A stretch of DNA of 64,000 nucleotides from assembly GCA_038030265.1 (NCBI GenBank), contig CM075938.1:22297009-22361008 (forward strand), given 5' to 3'. A program made the translations under genes and the position numbers. This DNA is from Corythucha ciliata (lineage: Eukaryota > Arthropoda > Insecta > Hemiptera > Tingidae). Every line of letters starts with the position of its first letter. Position 1 is the stretch's first letter. Below are positions 20,790 through 31,745 of the stretch, in pieces. Under the pieces are notes generated by a model. It was not told the DNA's origin. It worked only from the letters and a program-made list of their open reading frames with translations, and did not search any database.

Positions 20790-23700
20790 AGATCTCTCAC
20801 CCAAAATATTGTTCCTGGCAAGTGACAGGTCTCACTCTTTTAAACAGATTTCGAGTATTGTCTGCTCCACGATTTCGGCACTGGAAGGCTCGAGCTTTTC
20901 GCGATAGTATTGATTCTCCGATTCCTATCGCTAGTGAATTTTCTACGTACACAAACAGCCTCAGTTTACTGCATTTATCCACTGTCAAAGGCTTCCGTTG
21001 GCACCAGAAAACAGAAATAGGTTCAAATTGCAACCGAACGTAACATAATAAAAAAGGGGAGAAACACAATCATCTCAATTTGCTTTTTACATCGCTTTTT
21101 CTATCTAAATCCGTTCTTACAATAGAAAAAAGAGAAGAGCAAAGGGAATGAAGATGAGATTCTGCCCTGTGAAAGAACTGTACACAGTTAGTTTGGGGAG
21201 GCAAAAATGAAGAAAAAAAATTAAATAAAATACTATGACCCTTCTTGACATTCCTCTTTTTGTCCTTTTCTCTCTCACCTGACTAAGGGAATTTTTACAA
21301 CAGCCAATCCCCTGTGTGAACCCTTTGCACTGTCTTGTCTCTTCTTCATGTTTTTTTTTTTTTTTTTTTTCTTCTTTCTGCTCCTTCCTCTCTCACACAC
21401 TCACTCACTCTCTCACTCAACCGAGTTTTAAGGACACACATATTCTCTACTTGTCACTAATCAGAGGCCCTATTGTCCTCCACCGCGCCTGCTGGTAGCA
21501 TCTCCTTCGTTTCTCAGGCCTTTTGCATTTTCGGTGCGGTGTCGTGACGGCGGCCTTTGGAAAAAAAAAAAAAAAAAAAACACACAAAAGAAGTCGTTGC
21601 GCAACAGAGAGAATTTTGGTTGCACCCGGGGAAAACCACAACTTGTCCTCACCTCCCGCCAATGTCGTCTCCGTCGTGGGACGGTGGGATACTTATTTGA
21701 ACGAATACAAAAAATAAACACGCGCACTACAACATTATTTACCTCAACAAGCCTTCAATTACAACCAAGTTTCTCTGTAAGGATTTTTTTTTTAGTCCGT
21801 TTTTTATGGGTCCCGCTCTTTATTCAGCATAATAACAGCAATAAAATGTCAAATTTATGAGCTCTTGTTATATAGAAGGCAATAGATTCAGCGTATAAAT
21901 ATATTATCCTCCGCTTTTATTCATTTTTTGTTCTTCCTCTCACACACTCTCTCTCTCTCACACTCACACCGGCTCTCATCTTTTTCTTTTCTCCTCCTAG
22001 TAAACATTTAATAAGGAAATTGATAGCGCAGCCCAGGCCGCGTGACTGACCATAGCAAATCTAAAATATACGATGCACTCTTCCCCCCCCCCCTTTCTGA
22101 GTTACAAACTCTCTCTGGAAATCTAGTCGTTTTTTTTTTTTTTTTACGCTTCGCTCTTAAACGCGAGTAGGCGTAAAATATGTAAAGCATACAAAAATTG
22201 ATTTGTACCCCTCACCCTTTGGGCGAGGATTTTAACTTTTTCTTTCATTATAATCCTGTAAATATTTAGGAACTTCTGAAAGTCTGAATGTGGGGGTTTT
22301 TTGAGTTTTTTTAAAGCTGTTTTTACCGATTACAGTCTCCTAATCGCTACTAATTCCTAGGAAAAAGGGCGAAGCTTTGAAGTATTGAAAATTGCCGGTT
22401 GATAGGAGTAATGCGAGGCGGAAAAAAGAAAAATAAAGAATGATCTTCCTCTTTGTACGCTCATTCTTTATCAGCCGAAAAATCTTTCTTCTTTTTCTTT
22501 CCGACTGTAAATAGCAAATCCTATACCTTACTAACTAACTTCACAGAAGGTTTCACTCAGAGTCTTTTCTTGCGTTTTCTCTTTTCATAAAGCGGATTCC
22601 CTCACCCCCAATCCACAGTGGATGACTGTGGCTAAAAAAGTAGAAAAGGAATCTTCCGGAGGAATTGCCCTGGTTTTTCTAATGCAATGAAAGAAAAGAA
22701 GAAAACATAGAAAAACGGGATTTAGCATGATGAGCTCGTCCAAGCGATTGATGGAGTTAAAGGATTAGAGCCTCCTCCTCCTATCATCCCTATCTTCAAA
22801 CATACAACACCCGTATGGCACCCTCCTCACCCACCCAAATAATGTCCAAAGACCTTGATAACGGATCTTGTGTCCTTACGGGGGGGGGGGGGGGCCTTAA
22901 AAAAAAAGATGGATGGGGAGGGGAAGTCCAAATTCTGGTCGGTAATCCAGTTCCAAATGGAAAAAGGGTGTGGAGTGGATGATGTAGCGGGAGGGGGGTC
23001 CCTTTTGTCCCTTCGGAAACCTCGAAACTATCCGTACAATGCAGGAGCAACAAACGAACGAATATAAACTATTGTTCAATTCTACTAGCTGGTGAAGCTT
23101 TGCTATAGCATTAGGTGATGGGTAGAGGATTAGTAAGGGGTCGGTACTGGTTGCATGTACAATATACGATTACAGGGATCAAGAGCGGCTAACTTGAAAG
23201 AAATCGCTATTGTACAGTTTTGAGGCAATTTTTATTTTTAAAACAGAAATTAATCGAATTTTGTTGGTCACTAATTGCAAGGGAGGTCACCTTTCATGAA
23301 TTGTTGGTCAAGAGTGTCATCCTTCCCTGTAGGAAAACAATGGTTGCCTGCCAGTTGGCGGATCGTAATCCGTTACTGACGGGGATGGAAATGCACAGAA
23401 AGACGAAATATTGGGCTTTGCGTAATCGTGACCCCGACGTTTTCGCCCAGAATCCATCGGCCACGGCTTGTCAAAAAGCGGGCGTCGCGGTGACGCATTT
23501 CCCTTGAACTCTGTACGCGTTCAATGGCACGTTAGAGCTCATTGGTGGAGGCCTATTTTTACAAGATATCGCCGCGGAAAATGAACTCTCCGACAACCAG
23601 CCTTTCAATCTCAAGAGCTACCAGTCAGCTGCAGAGAAACCGTGCTGTTACAACCATGGCTGCATCAGCGTACGGTTTTCACGACTGAGCTGGCAGGACT

Positions 23701-26534
23701 TGGGCGATGCTGCATTTAAAATGCCACCGCTATTGCTAAAAAATGAAATTTTTGAGTGTCAAGGGGAGGATGGAGGGGTCTCAGGCAGAAACGGTGACTT
23801 GACTCTACTCAAGGTGCCTGCATTTTTATTCGTCGTCTTGTTAGGTCAAACTACTCAGACCCTTCAAGTACTTTCGGAAACGAATGATTTCTTCAAATTT
23901 TCGGTCGGTTTTACTTTCCCATTGTATTTGTAAGTGTAGGGCCTAAGGGGAATACACTTTTTAGAAGTTTTACATGAGAATCGGGCAGGTGGAAGTAGAC
24001 TGTGGAACCTGCTGCTCACCCGAAAGTCACTTACCAATTCCTGATCGGGAGAAAGAGGACCTACACTGGGAGGGTTGGAGGGAGGGAGGAGGGGCGTTCA
24101 ATTAAATTTATGGAAATTATTGGCTCGCGACGTACCCGTTTGGCTCCCCCCCTTCCACACTCACAGCTGGGTATTTTTATTTACAAAACTACGGTGTACG
24201 TGAAATAGAAAAGAGTCTCGTGGCCTATTGACATCTAACCGATGCAAGCTGGGGCCCATGCAATGGGCAGAAGGGACACGAGAGAGGTTTCCTACTGTTC
24301 TTGATGAATATGTTAAATAACGAACAAGGTTTCCCTAGCGAGATGTTGTGTTTATTCGCATCACAATTGATCCAAGCACGCGAGTTACGGGTAACGTTTC
24401 CCTGTGTGATAAATAATGCAGTAGAAACCTCTAAAGATCAATGACAAAGGAAGCCTAAAAAGGAGCATGGCGTTGTGCGCGTATTTAATTTAAATGTTTT
24501 AACTGAAATTTGTTGATTTCGCTTACTTACTTCATATACTGGGCTCTGTTTACGTGACGTAAAAGAATAAAATGTAAAAAAAAATTAAGAGACCAAGGGA
24601 TTAAGGTCTCTCGAAGCTATCAAGACAGAATGATCTCCGCTGCCCTCCCCCTACCACCCCCATAACCATCTTCACAATCTCCTTCCTTTTTTTTTTCTTC
24701 GAATGATATATACCTGTCATAGAACGAGCATAATGAGGCACATTCAAATGAGAGAGGACTCCCCCGCTGCGGTGCACACAACATGGCGGCTTCTTTTTTG
24801 GCCGCTTTTCGGTGGGATTAAAAAAAAAAAACTAATGGCAGAAGGGTGGAGGGGGAAGAAGGTGACACCTGGTCACCACGGCATTCCTAACTCACACCTT
24901 GTTTTTATCCACCCACAAAAAAAAATCGGCCTCCACCACCCCTGTCCTGGAACCAACCAAGGCGGGTGAAAACCTGATTGCGGTGTGGCTGATTTTAATT
25001 TGTGACCCCCTCCTCCCACTCCATAACTCAATTCATTCAGAATGCTAATTTTATCGTTTTATGGAAGTAAAAAAGTCTAAATCATGCCGGGAACGTGCGC
25101 TCCTTTTCAGATCTCACGAATTTAAAAAATATCGCCTTAGTTAGAAAGCCAGAAATGAACGTTGAGCTTACGTATTGCCGCAACAGATTTTCACCCTTCC
25201 TCGAATTCTCATTGTAATAAAACTTGAATTACGAGACAATTCTTTTATAGTAAGCCCCCCCCCCCTTCACAACCTGATTTAATGTTCCGAAGAACAAATC
25301 ACACCCCATAGGTAGTACTGAGAGTATTGCATTTAAAACGGGCATTGAGTATTGAAAAGTTAACGGGTTTCATAAATTCTATTCCTGTAGAAAGCAAAAG
25401 TTTTGAGCAGGTAGACAAAGTCGTAAATATCTTCTTTGAATAAAAAAAATAACAAGGTGTTCATGAGGCGTTTCCCAAAGAAGTAGGGCACTACACCACG
25501 ACGTGAAGAGAACATCGCGGGGACATAACGAGAACACAATATGAAGAAGAGGGATGAGAGGGCCTCGATCTGGCTGCCAATCTTGATTAAGGTTAACAAT
25601 AGAGGAGGGGCCAATATCCGCGGAGCTATCCCGCTCACCCTTAGGGGCAGCGTTAGTTTGAAGACCCTATTGTTATTCATCGCTTCCCAGGATAATATTA
25701 ATATCAAGAGAAAAGATATAAGGGGTGCGAGAGAAGTACGAGAAGACACCCTTTGGCAGGTTCCCCGATCAACCCTTCAACAATCTAGGCCCGTTCTCAA
25801 ACGGGAACCCTTATAGGTACCTACAGGACCAAGGGGTTTGTTATTTAACAATTACGCTCAACCCTTTTCACTATTTTCCGGTTAACGTGATGGGAGGAAG
25901 GCCCCTCCTGTACGAATCTATTAAACGTTTCGAAGCGTTGTGCCTTTGGTACTGCTCGCCAGGCCGAACCCCCCATTTTTCACATGTTGGTAAGGGGGGG
26001 AAGGGCGTAAGAGATGAACACAGATTTATTGGAGCGGTTGAGATTAAGCCGTGAAGGAAAAAGGAACGGTAACATCCGAATAATCTCTGTTTAACAATCT
26101 CTCTGGGTGAGATTCTGATAGGGGAAGAGAGAGAAGTTTCCCTTTAATCTCCTGTGACGTCTCGTCAATCGGCTGGCACTAAGACTCCCGTTATAAATAT
26201 TTATGGTAGCACATGGCAAGTTCGTTCCCTTTGATAGACAAAATTTCCCGTTAATGTCATTAAAATCTCTTCAACCAGGTCTCCGCAGGTTGAGGGACCT
26301 CCTCCAAAAACAGTAGAATATCGTAGGACTGCAGCCAGTCAGCCCATATGGGAAAAGTCCAACTCATTTCTGAAGTCTTACGGTCCAGTGAGAGACAAGG
26401 CCATCACTCGGGGAGTGGTCCCCGTTTGCCTCCTCTGAGCACTTCGGTTTGCGTGCCTCCTCCAGGCCCTCGAACTGGCACGTCTACCGCATCCATCGGT
26501 TTTTTCGATGACCTAGCCAATCCGGAACGAGGTC
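20790..26534. other. Long stretch without a recognised gene
   Basis: Contains CT/CA microsatellites (21390-21420, 21940-21970), poly(A) at 21559-21578, and a run of 15 G at 22880-22894. Open frames at 23220-23507, 25360-25749 (minus, hydrophobic) and 25725-26054 have no recognisable domain and show no splice context. A more GC-balanced patch at 23280-23700 looks unlike its neighbours and might be an old element remnant, but no family was identified. Confidence 0.45.
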
Positions 26535-26537
26535 CCC

Positions 26538-26793
26538 GCCTTTTCACACATTCACATTCCTGTTTCCGGTGTGAACGAATCTCGTACGCCCATCAAATTT
26601 AAAACGTCTGCAAGGTTGCAATCATGTAAAAATGATTTCTCAATGAACGCTGATCTTCTAGTCGTTCCACACATAACGTCGAATCTTCCTAGTCGCGCTA
26701 TCCCTCTCGTTTATCGTGAAATTCCATCTGACATCACTTTAGCTGATCCTGATTTCCATTCTCCAGGAAGGATCGACATACTAATCGGAGGTG
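26538..26793 (+). pseudogene. BEL/Pao protease, C-terminal half, inverted
   Basis: The plus frame reads IHIPVSG, then ADLLVVPHITSNLPS, then LADPDFHSPGRIDILIG. These are the conserved C-terminal blocks of the BEL/Pao retropepsin-like aspartic protease, which cuts the element's polyprotein. The matching N-terminal half lies head-on on the minus strand from about 26795 upward. The two halves must have been contiguous, so one has been inverted. Little resembling the element is seen below 26538. The frame runs into a stop just past the junction. Confidence 0.8.
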
Positions 26794-26794
26794 A

Positions 26795-28202
26795 GTCATC
26801 CTTTCTGATATGAAACTGGCTTGCGACCCAGAATCGAGCAAGGCTCGACATTTCATGACCTGTCCCCGAGCGTTTTCTAACTGTATGATAGCAGTGGGGA
26901 GAATGATTTGATTTTGCTCTTGATTGGCCGTTTTTACGTTCGTGGTGAGCGCTACGTGTTTCGAAGGGGGTATAAATTAGCCGAGTTTTCGATTTTAGAG
27001 TCGTGAAGTAACGAATTATGTTTTTTACTGCACACTCTGCAAAATGATTTGGACTGACACTGACCAACCGTGTGATTTGAACGTAAACAGTTGAAGCATA
27101 ATCGAAGGGTTCTTACAGTTTCACGTCGTGAAGGTATGTCACTACTTGTGAATTAAGGACATTCGAAAATTTTATGTGACGAGCTGCACACGGGGCATTT
27201 AATGGTCGGGTCCTTGGTGGTGAGGAACGAACGTTTATTCCTGTTCACACTACCTAATGATTCTGAAGCGCTCCTATTTGCGAGTGATTTATATTCGATG
27301 GCTTCTAACGAATTGCAGTAGCGTCCTAAAAATTCTTCTACTTCCCTGAACGAAGGAGTTTCGGAATGGCACTCTCTTTCCCAAAGCGACAGCGTTGTTC
27401 GATCGAACTTCGACGCAATAAGGTGAACTAATATATCATCCCAATGATCTGTTGGTCGATCAAGTGATTTTAGGGACCGAATGGTTTTAACAAATGTGTT
27501 CTGTAATTGTCTCAAGTCACTAGCCGTTGAACGAGTTACTGGTGGGGCGTTGAACAAAACATTGAGACAATTTTGAATTAGAAGTTTTTTGTTTTCAAAA
27601 CGTTTTCCTAAAAGTTCCCACGCTGTTTGATACCCGTCGTTAGATAACGGAATTGACTGTATTAAGTCGGCTGCGGGACCTTCCAAACTTGACCGCAAGT
27701 AATGGAACTTTTGGACATTCGAAAGTGAATAATTTTGGTCAATAGTCGATTTGAAAAAATCCGAGAAAGGTAGCCACGATTCGTAATCTCCCTTGAATTT
27801 GGGAATATCCAAAGCTGGGAGTTTGGCCGCGGGAATTGAATGGATAGTGAGTGGTGGGTGATTCATCACGTCGGTTGCGGGAATCGAACTGGTGGACGTG
27901 GGTTGGGCTTGTTTTAAAATATGTTGTATCGAAGCTTTAATACCGAAATAACAATCTTCAAAGGAGCTTTGTTCTTCAACTTGACTTTGTTCTAGAGATT
28001 CGTCTAGTTCGAGGCTGTCAATTTCGCCTTGGACCTCCATGAACTTGGCCCAGAGGTCAGGGAGGGTAGCGTCTCGAATTTCTAGATCCGTAATAGTGTT
28101 GCGATTAGGATCGTATGAATCAATGAAAGAGGCGATTCGAGTGAGCGACGCTTTGACTCTTCCCCTCTTCCGTACGAGAGAACTGTAACCATCAACGCTC
28201 AT
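26795..28202 (-). pseudogene. BEL/Pao Gag plus N-terminal half of protease
   Basis: The 349-residue frame 28202-27153 is a BEL/Pao Gag: LDIPKFKGDYESW at residues 131-143 opens the DUF1759 capsid-like domain. It ends at CPVCSSSHKIFECP, where a TAA stop cuts the frame. Reading on in the same frame gives two zinc-knuckle-like blocks (CFNCLRSNHTVGQC, then C-x2-C with H) around 27090-26990. A further stop and a frameshift lie near 26960, after which ALLDSGSQASFISE carries the protease active-site DSG (about 26850-26810). The next part of the protease is present only in inverted orientation. Reverse transcriptase and integrase are absent. The ATG at 28202 follows a primer site by ~75 bp, so it is probably the native start. 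The element is dead. Confidence 0.88.
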
Positions 28203-28276
28203 GTTAGTTTTGGTTACTTACTAACGAAACGACTTGTCAGATTATGTTATTTTTAATGTTGGCGCGCGAGTTGTTC

Positions 28277-28293
28277 CGCGCTCCGGAGGACCA
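28277..28293 (-). other. Primer-binding site of the BEL/Pao element
   Basis: On the minus strand, TGGTCCTCCGGAGCGCG begins with the TGG that pairs to a tRNA 3' CCA end. It precedes the Gag start by ~75 bp. The LTR should end just upstream, at about 28294, but its other edge was not located. Confidence 0.5.
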
Positions 28294-28439
28294 ATGGTTG
28301 AGCTGCTGAATGCGTTAGGTATGCTTTGACTATTATGTTGATTAAAGACTGACTTGACTTTTCTCAATTCAAAAAACCGGAAAAATCTTATAATTGTTTT
28401 TTATGTACATATGATTTTTTAATAATTATAGCGGAACGT

Positions 28440-29990
28440 TGTGACCAGCCTCCATAAACCGCGAATTAGCGTATTTTATTAATTTTGGCCCAGACGAAAG
28501 ATCGCGTAAGCTCGAATTGTTTGTGTTTTCACAAATTCTGATGCGAATATGAGCTCTATATTTCTCAATTTTATCCGCGAGTAGGCCTTTTTCATCCATT
28601 TCAGCAATGAATTGGTGGAATGAGCCGAAAAGCACCGGCTATATGCTACATTTTGGCCGCGGATTAACGGAAAATTTCCCTAGTAATAGCGCATGCAAAT
28701 CTTCAGGGACTATTCTATTAGTCGGGTGTCGTGACTCGTGAACATCAATCAGAACCTGCAAGGCATAACAGTTCCGACAGACCCCCCCCCCCCGTTCCCT
28801 GAACAGACAACCGCGGCATGAACCAGTGCCGGCTTTGAGGGAGGGGGGCCGGGCTGTAGCAGCAAATTAGCACTTTTCTCACTTTGAGCTGCAAATTAGT
28901 GTTTAACTGAATTTCAGCCGTCCTAAATAGTGATTTTCCCCAATATTTGCCGCAAATTAGAAGGGTATGAACCAACCAAGCACTATCAAATTTTGTTGAC
29001 TTTTTAACTATGGATTAGGTGAATTTAGCTTTTTCTCAGTTTTAGGCCCAAAGTTGCTTTCAGAAGCCACGGCTTTGTGTTTTCCTAAATTTTAGACGCG
29101 AATCACCGTTTTACTAAAATTTAGCCGAGAAATAGCGTTTTTCCCCAAATTCATCCATGAATTAGCGATTTTTCTCAACTTTAGGCGCGAATTAATTATA
29201 GATTCTTTTCAGTTTTGTCCACGAATTAGGACTGTCAAAATTATAACGCTAATTAGCGTCAATTTCATTAGCGATTTTTCTCAATTTTAGCGGGGGCTTA
29301 ATAAGCTATTTTCAAAATTTTTTCTTTTGTCCCAAGTTTAGCTAGTAAAGCTATTCTTCTAAATTTCAGTCGTGAATTAGCGGTTTCACCAAATTTAGCT
29401 GTGAGTTAGTGACTTTTCTCTTTTGTATCCATGATTGGGCAATTTTTCTCATTTTCAGTTGCGAATTTGCCTTTTTTCTTCATTTTAGACTCGGATTAGT
29501 GTTTTTATAGTTTTTTGTTTGTTGTTTTTTTGTTTACATTTTTTTATAATTCAGCTGCGATTTTTTTTTATTGTTATCATAGCTGTAAAGTAGTAGCGTT
29601 TTTTCTTGCTTTTTCCCCATTTTTTGTTGCATTTCTTGTCATTTTGCGCTTGCAAAAAAGCAAAAACCATGGCACGTACCAATTTTACCAAGGAACAGCA
29701 AATTGGGCTTTTTTCTCTTCATTTCAGCCATAAAATGGCATATCTATACACCGCGAATTTGGGTCTGGAAGTTTCGTCGAGATACCGCGAATGAACGCTT
29801 TTTCAAAGTTTTATCCACGTTTAATAGCCCTTTTTTCCAAACTTTTTGGTGCGTACTTGGCCCAAAAACAGTACATTAGTGCGTTTTCTCATCTTTTGAG
29901 GACCTAAAAAAACTATGGGGATCAGCGTATTTTCTCTATTTTAGCCGCAAAGTTACCACCAGAATAAGGTGCGATTTCTCTCAATTTGAG
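28440..29990 (-). repeat. Large degenerate tandem array, family A (minus orientation)
   Basis: Units of the type TTTTCTCAATTTTAGCCGCG followed by AATTAGCG recur from 28440 to about 29990. An unrelated ~120-bp break at about 28740-28850 contains 12 C (28782-28793) and the hAT-like head CAGTGCCGGCTTTGAGGG at 28823. Open frames here, such as 29515-29733, are F/L-rich only because of the T-rich units. Confidence 0.75.
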
Positions 29991-30202
29991 CCTTCGGAAC
30001 AGCGCTTTTGAGGTTGAGTCGAATCACCCGACCGTCACGTCGTCTTTGCTGATCACCTGCAACGTTCCATTCCGACCGTGTTCTGATGGACTGAAAATCG
30101 TCGAAAGGAGCCAATATCACTGTCCAACCGCATACCAAAACTCGTTTCCATGTACCTACATTCTGTGGTCATAAAACTTTAAAATCCTTATTTTTTCATC
30201 TA

Positions 30203-31369
30203 CCCTTAAGCTGGCAATGTATCTCAGGAGATACAAAGACTTATTTCGTCATATTTCAACTCATGACGTCATTTTTACCCAGATAGCAGATCCGTTGCTA
30301 TCAGAAGCGTTTTGAGTCCGAGTGGGCTTGATAGATAGTGTGAATGTTCGCTTTTCAAACCTGTAGTTTCGATCTCACTCATCACCGGTCTTCCCCCCTG
30401 CTCCAAGTCATAGCGTAAGTTTTAAATAACGATTTTGTTGCTTTTTGCAATGCATCACACTTGCGGGAATTTTTTTACCTCAAATATAAGACTCTTTTGT
30501 GATAGAAATTAATTTTGTGATCGTTGTTTTTGATTTCCGTAAACAAGTAGGTGATGTTTTAAATTGTATCTCACAGGATACAGCGTCAAGTATACCGGTG
30601 TTTTTCCCAGTTGATTTATTGTGGGTGTTTCTAGTCAAACCCCTTACAGAAAGTGTTGTTTACTTGCTCTGATGGTGGTAGATAAATACCACATTAGGTT
30701 TTTAGGGTATCAGAATTAATTTAGGGGTGTCGTGAAGGATAGATTTTTCAAAAATCACCAAAAACTTTGTTTTTTCATCCAAGTGCGTTGAAATCCAACG
30801 CAAGTTATTGATGAAGTGGGACTTCTGAGAGGGAGGAATAGCATGAAATATTATTTTTCCAGCAATTTTCGGGTACTTTGTGCGACATAAATAAACATAA
30901 TGTTAAAAACTTAATTTTCTTGAATGAATTTCCCAGCATCATAAGAAAAATTAGGTACAGAAAGGTAAGCAAATGATATTAATTTTGTAGCATGTCCGCA
31001 GGGATGCCACGTAAACTTGTCAGTGTATCTTGAAAGATACAATGTAAACTTGGCAATGTATCTTGAAAGATACAACGTAAACTTGGCAATGTATCTTGAA
31101 AGATACAACGTAAACTTGGCAATGTATCCCGAGAGATACACCATGCATCCTGAGAGATACACCGATAACTTGGCGATGTATCCTGAGAGATACAACGTTG
31201 ACTCGGCAATGTATCCTGAGAGATACAAATTTAAATTGAGGCTGTACTGTTAACTGAATGATGGAGGATTTTTTAAATTATTTTTTTGAGCAATACGAAA
31301 GCACTGAGAATCTAAAAAAAATTACCCCGACAAAAAATTCAACGACGAAAATTCTTGCCAGCTTAAGGG
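30203..31369. mobile_element. piggyBac-like non-autonomous element, 1,167 bp
   Basis: The left end CCCTTAAGCTGGCAA (30203) and right end TTGCCAGCTTAAGGG (31355-31369) are perfect 15-bp inverted repeats. The right end is followed by TTAA, the piggyBac target site; the left flank reads TCTA, one substitution away. CCC termini with TTAA duplication are the piggyBac signature. No transposase is encoded. The GTATCT...AGATAC word next to the left TIR recurs at 30570 and is amplified in the minisatellite at 31020-31232. Confidence 0.75.
31020..31232. repeat. 33-bp minisatellite of small hairpins
   Basis: About seven units of TTGGCAATGTATCTTGAAAG then ATACAACGTAAAC. Each contains the palindrome GTATCTTGAAAGATAC or its CCTGAGAG variant. 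Early units carry TTGAAAG, later ones CCTGAGAG or CCCGAGAG. All three bases of the period are open on both strands because 33 is divisible by 3, giving repetitive MYLERYN-type frames. I regard those as non-coding. Confidence 0.9.
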
Positions 31370-31745
31370 TTAAGCTTTTCTGGGGCCCCATCAGGCAGCT
31401 GGAGGCCCGCGGCGATCCACCCTCCTCGCCTCTACCTCGGTACGCTACTGAATCAAGGACAAAAGTGAGAACAATCGCTCATTAGTGCCTAAACTCAATC
31501 TGTGAATTTCATTTTTAGTAGAGCGAAATTCACGAAATTTGATCTTAAAGAACCAATGCCTATGAAATTGGTTTCTTGAAGGGGAAAACCACATACAGCT
31601 GAGTTTTGGTAACCTGAACTCCATGAAATTGGTTTTTGAGTGAGACAATAAACCCGCAAAATTGATTTGTTTACTACTCAAATCTGCCAAATTAGTTTGG
31701 TCTCGTTCGTGGTCTCGGCCGTGGTCTCGTGCATCACTGTAGAGG
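31370..31745. repeat. hAT-like terminus, family B patch and GAGACC-family end
   Basis: CCTCGGTACGCTACTG at 31436-31451 looks like an outward hAT-type terminus. Family-B units (GCGAAATTCACGAAATTTG, ATGAAATTGGTTT) fill 31490-31700. GTCTCGTGCATCACT at about 31725-31739 is the shared end of the GAGACC family (copy 2). Confidence 0.45.

Noticed and set aside
25360..25749. Hydrophobic 129-residue minus frame suggesting a membrane protein
   Set aside because: T-rich strand bias explains the Leu/Phe content; no partner exons, and the opposite strand is equally open.
30911..31232. Possible CRISPR array (regular repeats with short spacers)
   Set aside because: Units are contiguous tandem repeats without unique spacers, in animal DNA, inside a TTAA-flanked element.
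30911..31253. Repetitive open frames (MYLERYN / YLSGYIAK) on both strands
   Set aside because: They arise because the 33-bp minisatellite unit is a multiple of three and lacks stops; the unit is a DNA hairpin inside a transposon.
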